Shown here piece after piece: positions 54,614-63,665 of a stretch of DNA of 64,000 bases. How positions within the stretch are numbered: the stretch's first letter is position 1; every line of letters begins with the position of its first letter. The position numbers were made by a program, and so were the translations under genes. The notes below the pieces were generated by a model. It worked only from the letters and a program-made list of their open reading frames with translations. It made no database searches and had not been told where the DNA came from. This DNA comes from Porphyromonadaceae bacterium H1 (lineage in GTDB: Bacteria; Bacteroidota; Bacteroidia; Bacteroidales; Paludibacteraceae): contig BDEJ01000013.1 in NCBI GenBank assembly GCA_001653155.1, positions 1 through 64,000 of the forward strand. Direction: 5' to 3'.

Positions 54614-54641
54614 AAAAGGCGAACCCGCGGGTTCGCCTTTT
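54614..54641 (-). terminator. Terminator of the BspA-like gene
   Basis: A perfect 28-bp palindrome (half-site AAAAGGCGAACCCG) lies 33 bases beyond the stop of the minus-strand gene, and TTTTTT continues on that strand. Confidence 0.88.
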
Positions 54642-54674
54642 ATCTATCTCGAGAATTCGCGATTGAAAACTCTT

Positions 54675-56237
54675 TTATTGTACAATGAACTTGCTAACGC
54701 TTTTTCCTGTCCGTACAAGGTAAACTCCTTGAGGAAGGGGCACAAAACTTTCACCAACAGGCAAGGTTACGGAGAACAGATTAGTGCCTATGGAGTTGAA
54801 AATTTGAACTTCAAGGGCTTGTGCAACCGAGAAGTGCAGGTATCCTGCCGAGGTCCAAACACGAAGTCCGGAAGCATCTTGCAGGGCTTGCAAATCGGTT
54901 TTGATACCTTGAATCGTCCCGAAGTTTTTCCATACAGGAGCAGAGCGATAAGCACTCTCGGCCGAAGCCGGTACCTTCAAGGTCAGGTTAGCAAGGGTCA
55001 ACCCGGTAAAGGCCTCAGCTACAGCTGCAGGAGGTAGCGTAGCCTTCACTTCTATCGAAGTAATTCCGGTAGCTCCGTTGAAGGTATTAGCCCCTACAGC
55101 AACTACCTTATAGTCATTTCCGCTAGCAGACACACTGGCCGGAATAACAACATCTCCGGAAGCAGCTTTACTGTTATAGGGGGCATCTTTAAACTCCGAT
55201 ACCAATTCGAGGGTTTTAGCCGAAGAATCTACAATACGGTAGTAGAAATCACCGATCTTGAGATCATAGTTACGTCCCTCTTGGTTCACAGTTACGCTGC
55301 GCGTAATACCTCCACCTGTCAAGGTTACGGTAGCCGTACGAGGAGTTCTCGAAGTATTGTAAGCCGTAGCGCTAAGTTTCAGAGTCATATCTTTGCTACC
55401 TGATGCAGCCGAAAGGGTCAACCATGTTTCGGACGAAGCAGCTGTCCAGTTATCGATGTTGGAACTTACAACGAGGTTCTTCGCTCCGCCCTTCAATGTG
55501 AAGGAGAGAGCTTCTGCATCCACATTGAGATAAGGAGCCTGTTTGAAGTCTTTCCACACTTCAGCTGTAGCATAAGCCTTCTCACTGCCGGCAGGAGATT
55601 TAAGCGGAATTTTTGCTACATTCACTGAAGCAAAAGCCGTTGCATCTGCTACAGGAGGCTTAACAGCTCTCACTTCTACGGAAGTAATACCCGTCGCTGC
55701 TTTGAAAGCGTTAGCCGCAAGCTTTTTCACTTGATATTCTACGCCCTTTACTTGAATACTGGCAGGAATAACTACAGCTTTTGAAGGCAGAGCACTCTTA
55801 ACATAATAGCTGTTTCCGGCAGCCGAATTGCTGTTTTTCAACTGAGGAACGACAGCCACCTCTCCCTCTGCGGTCTTTTTGAAGAAAAGTCCATCCACGG
55901 CAAAGTCGTAAGCGGCACGGTTGAAATCTTTCCAAATCGGAGCCGCTGCATATTTAGCTTCCGAGGTAGCAGGAATATCCAGAATAACATTATTGAGATT
56001 CACGCTCGAAAAGACCTTACTATCTAAGACCGGAGGCTCCGCTTGCATGGCTTTCACCAAAGACAAGGAAGAACAAGCATGGAAGACATGCTCCTCGAAA
56101 CTGCTAAGCGAAGCGGGAAACTCTATACTCTGAAGACTCGAGGCTTCTTGGAAAGCATTTTGTTTCAGCGCTGTAAGTGTCTTTGGAAGTTTTACCTCCG
56201 CCAATTTAGAAGTTCCATAGAAAGTATTTACAACCGA
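54675..56237 (-). pseudogene. BspA-like surface protein with BACON and T9SS domains, 5' truncated by the cfxA element
   Basis: The frame opens at about 56237 with VVNTFYGTSKLAEVKLPKTL, which is the middle of a BspA-type leucine-rich repeat (LRR_5), with no start codon or signal peptide. Repeats such as AFQEASSLQSIEFPASL, AFKAATGITSVEVRA and TFNGATGITSIEVKA follow. A BACON domain (WTAASSETWLTLSAASG to VTVNQEG) lies near the middle, and a T9SS sorting domain ends the protein (PQGVYLVRTGKSVSKFIVQ). BspA proteins bind host proteins and mediate adhesion in oral Bacteroidetes. The sharp change to AT-rich DNA just upstream marks the border of the mobile element, so the gene has lost its N-terminus. 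Confidence 0.82.
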
Positions 56238-56287
56238 TTATTACTCAATATTTTATAGATAATAAGTCAGAAATATGGTTGTTATTT

Positions 56288-56404
56288 TTAATTGCACATT
56301 CTAAAAGGTGAAGATTTAACGCTTTTATTGATTATTAACTCAAAAAGGACATCAACTTGGGTCGTTTCTTCTCTTTTCCTTGCTATTCGTTTCCGATATT
56401 CCAC
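56288..56404 (-). CDS. Small basic open frame near the element end
   Basis: A minus-strand frame of 38 codons (GTG start) encodes a basic peptide with YRKRIARKREETTQVDVLFE. A -7 box (TACCTTTG) lies just upstream at 56434-56441. No clear ribosome binding site is present. It may be a small gene or a truncated remnant at the element end. The rest of 56238-56608 shows nothing else recognisable. Confidence 0.25.
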   Translation of the reverse strand: MEYRKRIARKREETTQVDVLFELIINKSVKSSPFRMCN

Positions 56405-56433
56405 TTTTGTTTTGGTCTATCTCATATGTACTG

Positions 56434-56441
56434 CAAAGGTA
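56434..56441 (-). promoter_or_regulatory. -7 box pointing out of the element toward the BspA-like gene
   Basis: TACCTTTG on the minus strand matches TAnnTTTG. Transcription from it would leave the element and run into the truncated BspA-like frame. Confidence 0.4.
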
Positions 56442-56608
56442 TTGATTTTTGTTTGATATTGCTCCTTGCTTGCTCCTTGTCGTAGATTAATTTTCACACA
56501 GGAATTTTTGTTCTCTTTCTATAGGGGCTTGAAACAATCCATTTATTGGAAACAATTAAAGACGGAGCTGGTTTGCCCCAGTGCTTTTTAAGAAACAGGG
56601 CAATTATT

Positions 56609-56908
56609 TTATCTCCACAAAGGCTCTTGTTCCCAATTATGAGGAAAGCCTAATAAACGAGTTCTTACTGATGGGTATTTCGATAAAAGCTGCTTGAAAT
56701 CTGCAACAAAAGTGTTGCCCATAGAAATGGAGTTAAGCCAATACACCACATAGCAGAGTTGCGGATAAAGTGTTTGTTCACGGAACGAGAAATCCGTAAT
56801 CCATGTGTTTGGCATACGCATAGGCATCATTGGCTTGACAGGAAAGACCCGATTTGACAGTCTTGAATGATGGGCGCAGCAATTACGAAGTACGGGTCTG
56901 GGTACGGA
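56609..56908 (-). pseudogene. C-terminal fragment of an Abi_2 (AbiD/AbiF-type) abortive infection gene
   Basis: Read on the minus strand from 56908, the frame gives VLRNCCAHHSRLSNRVFPVK, then PNTWITDFSFREQTLYPQLC and a C-terminal GFPHNWEQEPLWR. The RN-x2-AHH-x-RL-x-NR core and the final GFP-x-NWE-x-EPLW are hallmarks of Abi_2 proteins, which cause abortive infection upon phage attack. Only about 99 of the usual 300 residues remain, with no start, so this is a remnant carried in the element. Confidence 0.7.
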
Positions 56909-56910
56909 TT

Positions 56911-56949
56911 AAAAGGCTAAGTGATTATTTCCAGTCATTTAGCCTTTTT
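56911..56949 (+). terminator. Hairpin between the Abi remnant and cfxA
   Basis: AAAAGGCTAAGTGA and TCATTTAGCCTTTT pair with one mismatch, with T/A runs on both sides. It may insulate cfxA from read-through. Confidence 0.65.
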
Positions 56950-57029
56950 AATTATCTAATTTTTCCCCACATTTTCCCCACAGCTGTCTATTTATATATT
57001 TTAGAAACATATTTTTCCGTAAAGTTATG

Positions 57030-57037
57030 TACCTTTG
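57030..57037 (+). promoter_or_regulatory. cfxA promoter -7 box
   Basis: TACCTTTG matches TAnnTTTG, 47 bases before the cfxA ATG. Confidence 0.65.
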
Positions 57038-57084
57038 TCGGCAAATAAAGATATTCTCGTCAAACAAATATAAATAATATAAAC

Positions 57085-58050
57085 ATGGAAAAAAACAGAA
57101 AAAAACAAATCGTAGTTTTGAGTATAGCTTTAGTTTGCATTTTCATCTTGGTATTTTCATTGTTCCATAAATCAGCGACAAAAGATAGCGCAAATCCTCC
57201 TTTAACAAATGTTTTGACTGATAGCATTTCTCAAATTGTCTCAGCTTGTCCTGGCGAAATTGGTGTGGCGGTTATTGTTAATAACAGAGATACGGTTAAG
57301 GTCAATAATAAGAGTGTTTATCCTATGATGAGTGTGTTTAAGGTTCATCAGGCATTAGCTCTTTGTAATGACTTTGACAATAAAGGAATTTCACTTGATA
57401 CCTTAGTAAATATAAATAGGGATAAACTTGACCCAAAGACTTGGAGTCCTATGCTGAAAGATTATTCAGGGCCAGTCATATCATTGACAGTGAGAGATTT
57501 GCTGCGTTATACTCTTACTCAGAGTGACAACAATGCAAGCAACCTTATGTTTAAGGATATGGTTAATGTCGCTCAAACAGATAGTTTTATAGCCACACTC
57601 ATTCCTCGTTCAAGTTTTCAGATAGCTTATACGGAAGAGGAAATGTCGGCTGACCATAACAAGGCTTACTCTAACTATACATCTCCTCTTGGTGCTGCAA
57701 TGTTGATGAATCGTTTGTTTACTGAAGGTCTTATCGATGATGAGAAACAAAGTTTCATTAAGAATACGTTAAAAGAATGCAAAACAGGTGTAGATAGGAT
57801 AGCAGCTCCACTTCTTGATAAAGAAGGGGTTGTTATAGCGCATAAGACAGGTTCAGGTTATGTTAATGAAAATGGTGTTCTTGCAGCTCACAATGATGTT
57901 GCCTATATATGTCTGCCTAATAATATCAGTTATACCTTAGCGGTATTTGTTAAGGATTTCAAGGGAAATGAATCACAAGCGTCACAATATGTTGCGCATA
58001 TATCAGCTGTAGTATATTCTTTATTAATGCAAACTTCAGTAAAATCTTAA
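57085..58050 (+). CDS. cfxA: Class A beta-lactamase CfxA (CfxA2-like)
   Basis: This 321-residue periplasmic serine beta-lactamase hydrolyses penicillins and many cephalosporins, including cefoxitin to a degree. An N-terminal hydrophobic signal lies at about 8-27. Catalytic motifs are Ser83-Val-Phe-Lys86 (MMSVFK), SDN at 147-149, and KTG at 254-256, with the omega-loop acids in YTEEEMS. The residue after KTGSG is Tyr and the later motif is GNESQ, the Tyr239/Glu272 combination I remember for CfxA2 in class A numbering. It is nearly certain by overall recognition of the sequence. It is the hallmark cargo of Tn4555-like elements. Confidence 0.97.
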   Translation: MEKNRKKQIVVLSIALVCIFILVFSLFHKSATKDSANPPLTNVLTDSISQIVSACPGEIGVAVIVNNRDTVKVNNKSVYPMMSVFKVHQALALCNDFDNKGISLDTLVNINRDKLDPKTWSPMLKDYSGPVISLTVRDLLRYTLTQSDNNASNLMFKDMVNVAQTDSFIATLIPRSSFQIAYTEEEMSADHNKAYSNYTSPLGAAMLMNRLFTEGLIDDEKQSFIKNTLKECKTGVDRIAAPLLDKEGVVIAHKTGSGYVNENGVLAAHNDVAYICLPNNISYTLAVFVKDFKGNESQASQYVAHISAVVYSLLMQTSVKS

Positions 58051-58081
58051 ACTGCACTTGCTTTGATAATTAATGATAAAC

Positions 58082-58123
58082 AATCTAAAAGCACTCTAAT
58101 CGTTATCGGAGTGCTTTTAGATT
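58082..58123. terminator. Convergent terminator between cfxA and mob
   Basis: AATCTAAAAGCACTC and GAGTGCTTTTAGATT form a perfect 15-bp stem with A/T runs on both sides, so it can stop transcription from either gene. Confidence 0.88.
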
Positions 58124-58142
58124 ACTAATCAAATTGCTTCTA

Positions 58143-59546
58143 TTATAATTTGAATCCTCTACTTTTTCTTTCTTCCTGTTGCGGCACTCTTGCTCCATAT
58201 CTAAGCCTGTGCCATTGCTCCCTGAACCAGTCGGCAATCGGCTTCCTGTTTATTGTCAGGTTCAGCCTGCTTTCATCGTCAGGGTCATTTTCCACCCTTA
58301 AAATATCATCCTTTATATCAAAGTTCCGCCTGTGTTGCTCGGAATAGATTTTACCGCTACATTTCAGGGCTTCTTTTTTGACTATAAGACTTTCAGTCAT
58401 TTCTTTAGAGAATCCCAGCATGGCACAAAACTTTTCCATGCGCAGCATTTCCCTGAACATCGGAAACCACCTGAAAGCCTTGTCTATGATTCTGGCGAGC
58501 CGTGACAGTTCTTTTTCTTTCATGTCAAGTTCCTGCCTGTGCATTTCTCTGAGATTGTGGATTTGCGTATCATGCTGTTTCTGCATCTGCTGTACTTGGC
58601 TCTGCAATTTTTCAATATTGGTGTTCCGTTTTGAAACCTCGTCTTGCAGTTTTTCGTTGGCACGTTCCAGTTCTTTCAGTTTTCCACTCCCGAAAAGAGA
58701 AGCAACTCCACTAGTTATGGCTGTCGCTGCCGTGGTGGCTGTCTTCTTTAACTTGTCAGTGCGTATTTCTGATTTCACCTGTTTCAGTTCCTGCTCGGCA
58801 AGATTTATCTGTTCTTCTTTGTGCCGTTTGGCTGCATCCATGCGTTGCAGTTCAGCTTTCTGCTTCTCAATGATAAAGTCGTTCCGTTCCAGATGCTCCT
58901 TACCAGTGACAGCCTTTGACTGCCCGCGTTCCATCAGCAGGATGTCGGATGCAAGGGTCTGCATCTGCATCATGTCATCGTCATTGAGCTTTCGGCTCTT
59001 TCCTGTTTCGTGGTTCATCCAGTCGAAAACGATATGGGCATGATAGTTCGGCTTGAACCATCTGTCCCCGACTTTGAAGCTTTCCCTGTCTTCCGCTTCC
59101 GGCTGACCGTTCAGCCAATGCCCTTCATCCTTGTGCAGGAAGATTTGCAGCGGTGTGATTCCCCAGCGTCTTTGACACTCCTCACCGAATTTACGCACGT
59201 CTGCCAGTGTGGTGTCCGACCTGACAAGCAGCACTCCTTCACGTATGGGGGAGCATCCCGCAATCTTGACTATTTTACCGTTCTTGCCTTTGCGTTCACG
59301 CTCCTTTTCCTGCATGGCACGTCCGGTCTTTTCCTTTACCATCTGTCTGATATTGTCATAATGCATCCGCAAATCCGGACTGCCGAAGTCGGGATTTATC
59401 CACTGTTCGTTATCGGTGGATAGTTCAGGAACGACATAGATTCTGGACTCTCCGATGTGGCGCATGTATTCGGCAGTCCTCCTGTTGTGAGCCTCGCTCG
59501 ATGCGATGTTGCAGGGCTTGATATGTATGCTTGATTTTGTTGCCAT
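58143..59546 (-). CDS. mobA: MobV-type relaxase (Pre/Mob family)
   Basis: This is a 467-residue mobilization protein. The N-terminal relaxase domain (about 1-210) has the MobV motif I HNRRTAEYMRHIGE and the metal-binding histidine motif YHAHIVFDWMNHETGK. A long coiled coil follows (about 225-345, with LERANEKLQDEVSKRN), then a basic C-terminal tail. It nicks oriT and leads the strand into the recipient with help from a co-resident conjugative element. The element has no mating-pair genes in this window, so it is mobilizable rather than self-transmissible. The oriT-like region lies just upstream. Confidence 0.93.
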   Translation of the reverse strand: MATKSSIHIKPCNIASSEAHNRRTAEYMRHIGESRIYVVPELSTDNEQWINPDFGSPDLRMHYDNIRQMVKEKTGRAMQEKERERKGKNGKIVKIAGCSPIREGVLLVRSDTTLADVRKFGEECQRRWGITPLQIFLHKDEGHWLNGQPEAEDRESFKVGDRWFKPNYHAHIVFDWMNHETGKSRKLNDDDMMQMQTLASDILLMERGQSKAVTGKEHLERNDFIIEKQKAELQRMDAAKRHKEEQINLAEQELKQVKSEIRTDKLKKTATTAATAITSGVASLFGSGKLKELERANEKLQDEVSKRNTNIEKLQSQVQQMQKQHDTQIHNLREMHRQELDMKEKELSRLARIIDKAFRWFPMFREMLRMEKFCAMLGFSKEMTESLIVKKEALKCSGKIYSEQHRRNFDIKDDILRVENDPDDESRLNLTINRKPIADWFREQWHRLRYGARVPQQEERKSRGFKL

Positions 59547-59719
59547 AGATACTTGTTTTTTGGTTTGTACTTTATTGTTTGCTTTTCCGCTGTCCGTAAA
59601 CGCATGGGGTTCTTAGGGGTGCAACCCATAAGCGGAGATTGCAAAGAGAGGGTCACTCTTTGCTCTGGGTTCTCAGGGGAGAAACGCCCTGAGTGGGTCA
59701 TTAGGGTAAAACCCTAATC

Positions 59720-59792
59720 CCCTCGGGAGAGCCCACAACTACGTAAGCGGAGCGTGTAGTTATAGTGGGCTATATCAATGGCAAGCCATTGT
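59720..59792. other. oriT-like region of the MobV relaxase
   Basis: The stretch before mobA has overlapping inverted repeats: CCCACAACTACG (59732) with TGTAGTTATAGTGGG, the palindrome TATAGTGGGCTATA (59761-59774), and CAATGGCAAGCCATTG (59777-59792). The core TAGTGGGCTATA resembles the nick region of pMV158-type MobV plasmids (TAGTGTGTTATA). The rest of the gap 59547-59828 holds no gene. Confidence 0.7.
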
Positions 59793-59828
59793 CTGCAAAC
59801 TCCAGCCTACGGCTTCCGCTCTCCTCCG

Positions 59829-60944
59829 TCAGGGAGGTTTTTCATCATCGTTGCCGATTGGAGATGCACCGACCAGCACAAGGTCTAAATCGTCTATCAG
59901 TTTTTGCAGGACGGGATTCTTCTCTATCATCCGCTGGAGGATTCTCTCAGCCTCGACCAAGTGGTTGGCTGTACTCATCACCTTGCCCTCCCGTATCTGA
60001 AAGATAATCCAATCGGCTATGTCGATATGGGCTTCTTTTTGTTTCGGGGTGGCATTCCTTTCGATGATGTCCGAAACCACCACCTTACAAAAGTACATGC
60101 TCTCGGCTCGCTGTTTCCACTCGGCATAAGCATCGGCATCGGGAAAGAGAAGCACGGTTCGCCCTGACAGTACACGGAGTTTCTCTTCTCTCATCTGACT
60201 CTTACCACCCGTAGCCAGCCATACATAATCGGGGAAGATAGCAGAACCGATAACGGCACTCTTCTCGGATTCCACCAAGACCACCACCTTGTCGGGATGC
60301 GTTTTCAACAAGTGTTCCCCGAAAAGGCATTGGGATAGTTGCCAATCCTCTGCCAACACACGCTGCTTTTTCAATATGCTGTGTATCCAGTTCACTGCCG
60401 ATGTCTGTCCTCCCTTGATACGGTGTCCGTCTTCGGGATTGTACTGCATCACCTTTCCCGTGCGTACCTTGCCCGTCCTGTCTATCTGCCAAAAGATAAC
60501 AGAGCCGTCACGGGTAGCCCCCAAACGGTATTCCTCCAACAACCGCTTCAACACCTCTTTCGCCTTGTCGCCATAGTAGGAAGTAAGGAGTGTGAAGAGG
60601 AAACGGAAGAAATTGCTACGCTCGCTTTGCGACTTCTCCACATAGTGAGGGGGAATATAGCCGATGGCTGTCGGCTTACTTTGCTGCTTCACTTTCTTCT
60701 GCTCTGCTCTTTGCCTGTCAAAAGAGAAATCATTGGTAGTTCTGTGTTCAGGATGCTCTTGAAAATACTCTTTCGGAGTGTAGTGATACCCACAACCGCT
60801 TTCGTGGTTACATCTGCCGACCGATGGATGCAACGGCACATTATTTTCGTCCACGTAATAGACGAAAGAATGCCTGTCTCCGCATTTGGGGCAGGTATGC
60901 CGTGTTGCCGTTCCTTTATACTTCTGTAATGAATAATTGCCCAT
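59829..60944 (-). CDS. Primase-like protein with zinc finger and Toprim region
   Basis: This is a 371-residue protein. The N-terminus carries a CHC2-like zinc finger (CPKCGDRHSFVYY, then GRCNHESGCGYHY), a central DUF6371-like region (RLGATRDGSVIFWQID) and a Toprim motif (KVVVLVESEKSAVIGSAI and LLFPDADAYAEW). It matches the DNA primase genes of Bacteroides mobilizable elements such as NBU1, used to start complementary-strand synthesis after transfer. Its start lies 3 bases after the helicase stop on the same strand, so the two form one unit. Confidence 0.87.
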   Translation of the reverse strand: MGNYSLQKYKGTATRHTCPKCGDRHSFVYYVDENNVPLHPSVGRCNHESGCGYHYTPKEYFQEHPEHRTTNDFSFDRQRAEQKKVKQQSKPTAIGYIPPHYVEKSQSERSNFFRFLFTLLTSYYGDKAKEVLKRLLEEYRLGATRDGSVIFWQIDRTGKVRTGKVMQYNPEDGHRIKGGQTSAVNWIHSILKKQRVLAEDWQLSQCLFGEHLLKTHPDKVVVLVESEKSAVIGSAIFPDYVWLATGGKSQMREEKLRVLSGRTVLLFPDADAYAEWKQRAESMYFCKVVVSDIIERNATPKQKEAHIDIADWIIFQIREGKVMSTANHLVEAERILQRMIEKNPVLQKLIDDLDLVLVGASPIGNDDEKPP

Positions 60945-60947
60945 AGC

Positions 60948-62054
60948 TTAGTCCGTTTTTGATGGTTGATTGTCGGCTGTCCCATCCTGTCCCATTGTCC
61001 CACACTCTAAGGGTTGGGACAGTGGGACACTTGGGACACCTGCGTTTTTACTCTCTTTGCTGCGCTGGATGATACGGTTTACGGTGGACTTGCCACAATT
61101 CACCTGTGAGGCTATCTCCCTGACGGACTTGCCCGATTGGGAGAGTTGCAGAATTTGGCAATCCCTTTGGCTTGATTCATTGTCGCCCAATTTTTTCAAG
61201 TGTTCCTTTTCCGTGGAATAGCCCCTGAACACGAACTGCAAGAAAGCATCCACCTTGTCAATCTCGTAAACGATTACATTATCCGCATCATGAGAGAACG
61301 TGCCATAGCGCACTTTAAGCTGCTTCACATAGCGAAGCCCTCCGTCTTGGGCACTTTTTCCAATGGTGAACACGCTGTCAAAGAAATTGTAGAGCCGTTT
61401 GCTTCCGGCAAGGTCGTTGGATGTGATGGGACAATCCAAAGAGCGTTTGGGCGTATGTGCTAGGACAAGGATAGAGAGCGCATATCTCTTTTTGAGATTG
61501 TTCAGCTGAATCATCAGCCGTCCTGCGGCATCGCCTTTCTCCATGGCGCAACACAGGTAGGTAAGATTGTCAATGATGAAAATCTTGCAGTCGGTCTGCA
61601 CAGCCATCTGTTCAATGCCGCCTATGATAGCTTCCTCAAAGTTGGCATCCAAAAGCTGGTTGCAGTCAATAGACACCCGATAGAGTTTGTCGGGAAAGGT
61701 GTAGAGCTCTCCATGCTCGTTGGTATAGCGGAGCTGGAACTGCTTTTCGGACAGTTCAAAGTCCAGATACAGCACATTGTCGGTTCGGGCGATGCGGTCG
61801 GCTATCTGCACGGCAAGGATGGACTTGCCCACGTTGGAATCGGCAAACAAGCAGGAGAGTTCCCCCTCGTACCAAAAGCTGTCCCACAGCGCACGGGGCG
61901 TAGGCAATAACGATGCTTCAAGAATGGTTTGGTTTGCCGTCTTGATATTCATCATGCCTACACTGTCGGGCATACCGTTATGCGCTTGGGATGCTTTTGT
62001 GAGGTCGCCACGTATCAGGTTGATATAGTTCTTATCCTCTTCCATATCATTCAC
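60948..62054 (-). CDS. RepA/KaiC-type AAA ATPase (helicase-like)
   Basis: This is a 368-residue RecA-fold ATPase of the AAA_25/RepA group. Walker A is FADSNVGKSILA, Walker B IFIIDNLTYLCC, and YLDFELSEKQFQ and ILVLAHTPKRS are further family blocks. A C-terminal HTH is visible (QSGKSVREIASQVNCGKSTVNRIIQRS). The GTG start at 62054 overlaps the stop of the HTH gene by four bases; an ATG at 62045 is an alternative. It probably unwinds or loads the primase during replication after transfer. Confidence 0.87.
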   Translation of the reverse strand: MNDMEEDKNYINLIRGDLTKASQAHNGMPDSVGMMNIKTANQTILEASLLPTPRALWDSFWYEGELSCLFADSNVGKSILAVQIADRIARTDNVLYLDFELSEKQFQLRYTNEHGELYTFPDKLYRVSIDCNQLLDANFEEAIIGGIEQMAVQTDCKIFIIDNLTYLCCAMEKGDAAGRLMIQLNNLKKRYALSILVLAHTPKRSLDCPITSNDLAGSKRLYNFFDSVFTIGKSAQDGGLRYVKQLKVRYGTFSHDADNVIVYEIDKVDAFLQFVFRGYSTEKEHLKKLGDNESSQRDCQILQLSQSGKSVREIASQVNCGKSTVNRIIQRSKESKNAGVPSVPLSQPLECGTMGQDGTADNQPSKTD

Positions 62055-62425
62055 CAGTTACGTGGGTTGGGCTTGCGACGGTGGGAAGAGGATAAGGACT
62101 TGTTCAGTTCCTCGTCTGACAACGGTATGGGATTCTTTCGGGCGGTTTCCAGCCACTTGTCCAGTTCGTCACGGTAAAGGCAATAGCGTTTGCCGGGCTT
62201 GGTGGCAGGGATTGTCCCTTCTGACAGTTTCATGTAGAGCGTACCCTTAGGGATACCTAAATACTCTGCTGCCTCGTCCACAGACATGGGCACGTGGGTG
62301 TCCACCGTTTTGGCATTGTTCACACTGCGCTGCTCGGCGAGCAGGCTTTTCAGGCTCATCACTTCGTCTCGAAGCTGAGCGACAACCTCGGGGAGGTCGT
62401 TGAAGGTAAGAATTGATTTTTCCAT
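62051..62425 (-). CDS. MerR/excisionase-type helix-turn-helix protein
   Basis: This is a 124-residue DNA-binding protein. An N-terminal coiled coil (MEKSILTFNDLPEVVAQLRD) leads to an excisionase-type HTH_17 domain: MSVDEAAEYLGIPKGTLYMKLSEGTIPATKPGKRY. The start at 62425 fits a leader after a TTTG-containing box; the longer frame from 62494 adds a doubtful 23-residue leader. In Tn4555 and NBU elements such proteins direct excision or control the replication genes that follow. It overlaps the helicase gene by four bases. Confidence 0.85.
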   Translation of the reverse strand: MEKSILTFNDLPEVVAQLRDEVMSLKSLLAEQRSVNNAKTVDTHVPMSVDEAAEYLGIPKGTLYMKLSEGTIPATKPGKRYCLYRDELDKWLETARKNPIPLSDEELNKSLSSSHRRKPNPRNW

Positions 62426-62624
62426 TCGCGTACTCGTCTCTTTTGTAAGACTTGGCGCAAAGGACTGAAATGATATATCCGTGAATATCTCCACGACACG
62501 TCATTGCAAAATAATTCCCGAATAATTAAGCCCAGCCATAAATGACGGGTAAAATTACTCGGGAAACGATGTAAAACAGGCGGTTATGAGTTACCGGATG
62601 GTTGTCGTTGGTGTCGTGATTATC

Positions 62625-63482
62625 CTAATTCCGCACATAATCCTCGGGATAGTGGAAATCAAGTTTGCCGTTTTCGGGTTCATCAATGGGAATTTCCGTC
62701 TTTAACGGCTCTACCTTGAAATTCTTGATGGTTGATAAGTCTGTATCAGCAAACGATTTCGGGAAAAGGGCTTTGATGAACTTGGCACGGTTATCCCCAT
62801 TGTAGTATCTCTTGTACAGGAAACGCTCAGAGATATTCCATACGAAGTGACGGAGTGGAATGTTGTTGATGTCTTTGGTAAACGGTCTTTGTATGGGCTT
62901 CGGGGTATAAGTGTTAAGATTCATCCATTTGTCCACCTCAGTACAGATGTGGTTCACGGTTTCTTGGTCGGCAATGCGAGGCAGGTAATAATGGCAATAC
63001 TCCATGACCATGCGGATGCGCTCTTCCTTTTCCCGTTGCTCTCTGCTTGCGTAATTGGCACGGTTCTTTTCGTGAAGATCCGGGGCGATAGTAAGCTCTA
63101 TCGGTTGTGTTTGGATAAGTGTCTCTTCTTTTGTCGGGGATGATTCGGGTACAGGCTCAGGGACTGATGTAGGTCCAGGCACAGATGTGGCTTCTTCAAG
63201 TGTATTTTGTGACAGTTCTTCCTGCACCTCTATGGCTTCGGCAATCGTTTCTTTCTTGCCGAACTTGATTTTGTAGATTTCGTATGTATCAAAGATAAGT
63301 GTCTGAAAGGAGAGATAGAGCAACCATCCCAACAGGTTACAGCATACGAATACTATCCACCTGACAAAGTTGTCTTGGTTGAAGCTGTCCGCTATTACCA
63401 GCGTGGCAATGGAAGATATTAGGACGATGGCGAAGCCGACAAAGCCCAAGATGATGTATTTGTCCTTGATTGATGATTCCAT
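62625..63482 (-). CDS. Membrane protein of the mobilizable element, unknown function
   Basis: This is a 285-residue protein starting at 63482 (MESSIKDKYIILGF); the frame from 63545 would begin upstream of the promoter box at 63522-63529. Two membrane helices lie at about 10-30 and 42-60. A Pro/Glu/Thr-rich linker (about 85-130, SVPGPTSVPEPVPESSP) leads to a cytoplasmic helical domain (about 150-285) with EQREKEERIRMVMEYCHYYLP and IPLRHFVWNISERF. It is a usual cargo of cfxA elements, but I know no role. Confidence 0.7.
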   Translation of the reverse strand: MESSIKDKYIILGFVGFAIVLISSIATLVIADSFNQDNFVRWIVFVCCNLLGWLLYLSFQTLIFDTYEIYKIKFGKKETIAEAIEVQEELSQNTLEEATSVPGPTSVPEPVPESSPTKEETLIQTQPIELTIAPDLHEKNRANYASREQREKEERIRMVMEYCHYYLPRIADQETVNHICTEVDKWMNLNTYTPKPIQRPFTKDINNIPLRHFVWNISERFLYKRYYNGDNRAKFIKALFPKSFADTDLSTIKNFKVEPLKTEIPIDEPENGKLDFHYPEDYVRN

Positions 63483-63521
63483 ATTTCGTTGAGAGATTGA
63501 ATGTTCCTGTATTATTTTGTG

Positions 63522-63529
63522 CAAAGTTA
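63522..63529 (-). promoter_or_regulatory. -7 box for the membrane protein gene
   Basis: TAACTTTG on the minus strand matches TAnnTTTG and sets the start of the downstream gene at 63482. Confidence 0.65.
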
Positions 63530-63665
63530 ATGCTATTTTTCCCAATTACTGCCCGTTATTTGCGGTTAGAACGGTCTTTTTCAATGTATTTCACGAAATG
63601 TCATCATATCATACTCTGTTTCATACTCTGAGGGGCTTATAAATGGTGGCATCAAGCCAAAAACA

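Noticed and set aside
54614-54641. Perfect 28-bp palindrome considered as an operator
   Set aside because: Its position just after the BspA-like stop and the T run on that strand make it an ordinary terminator.
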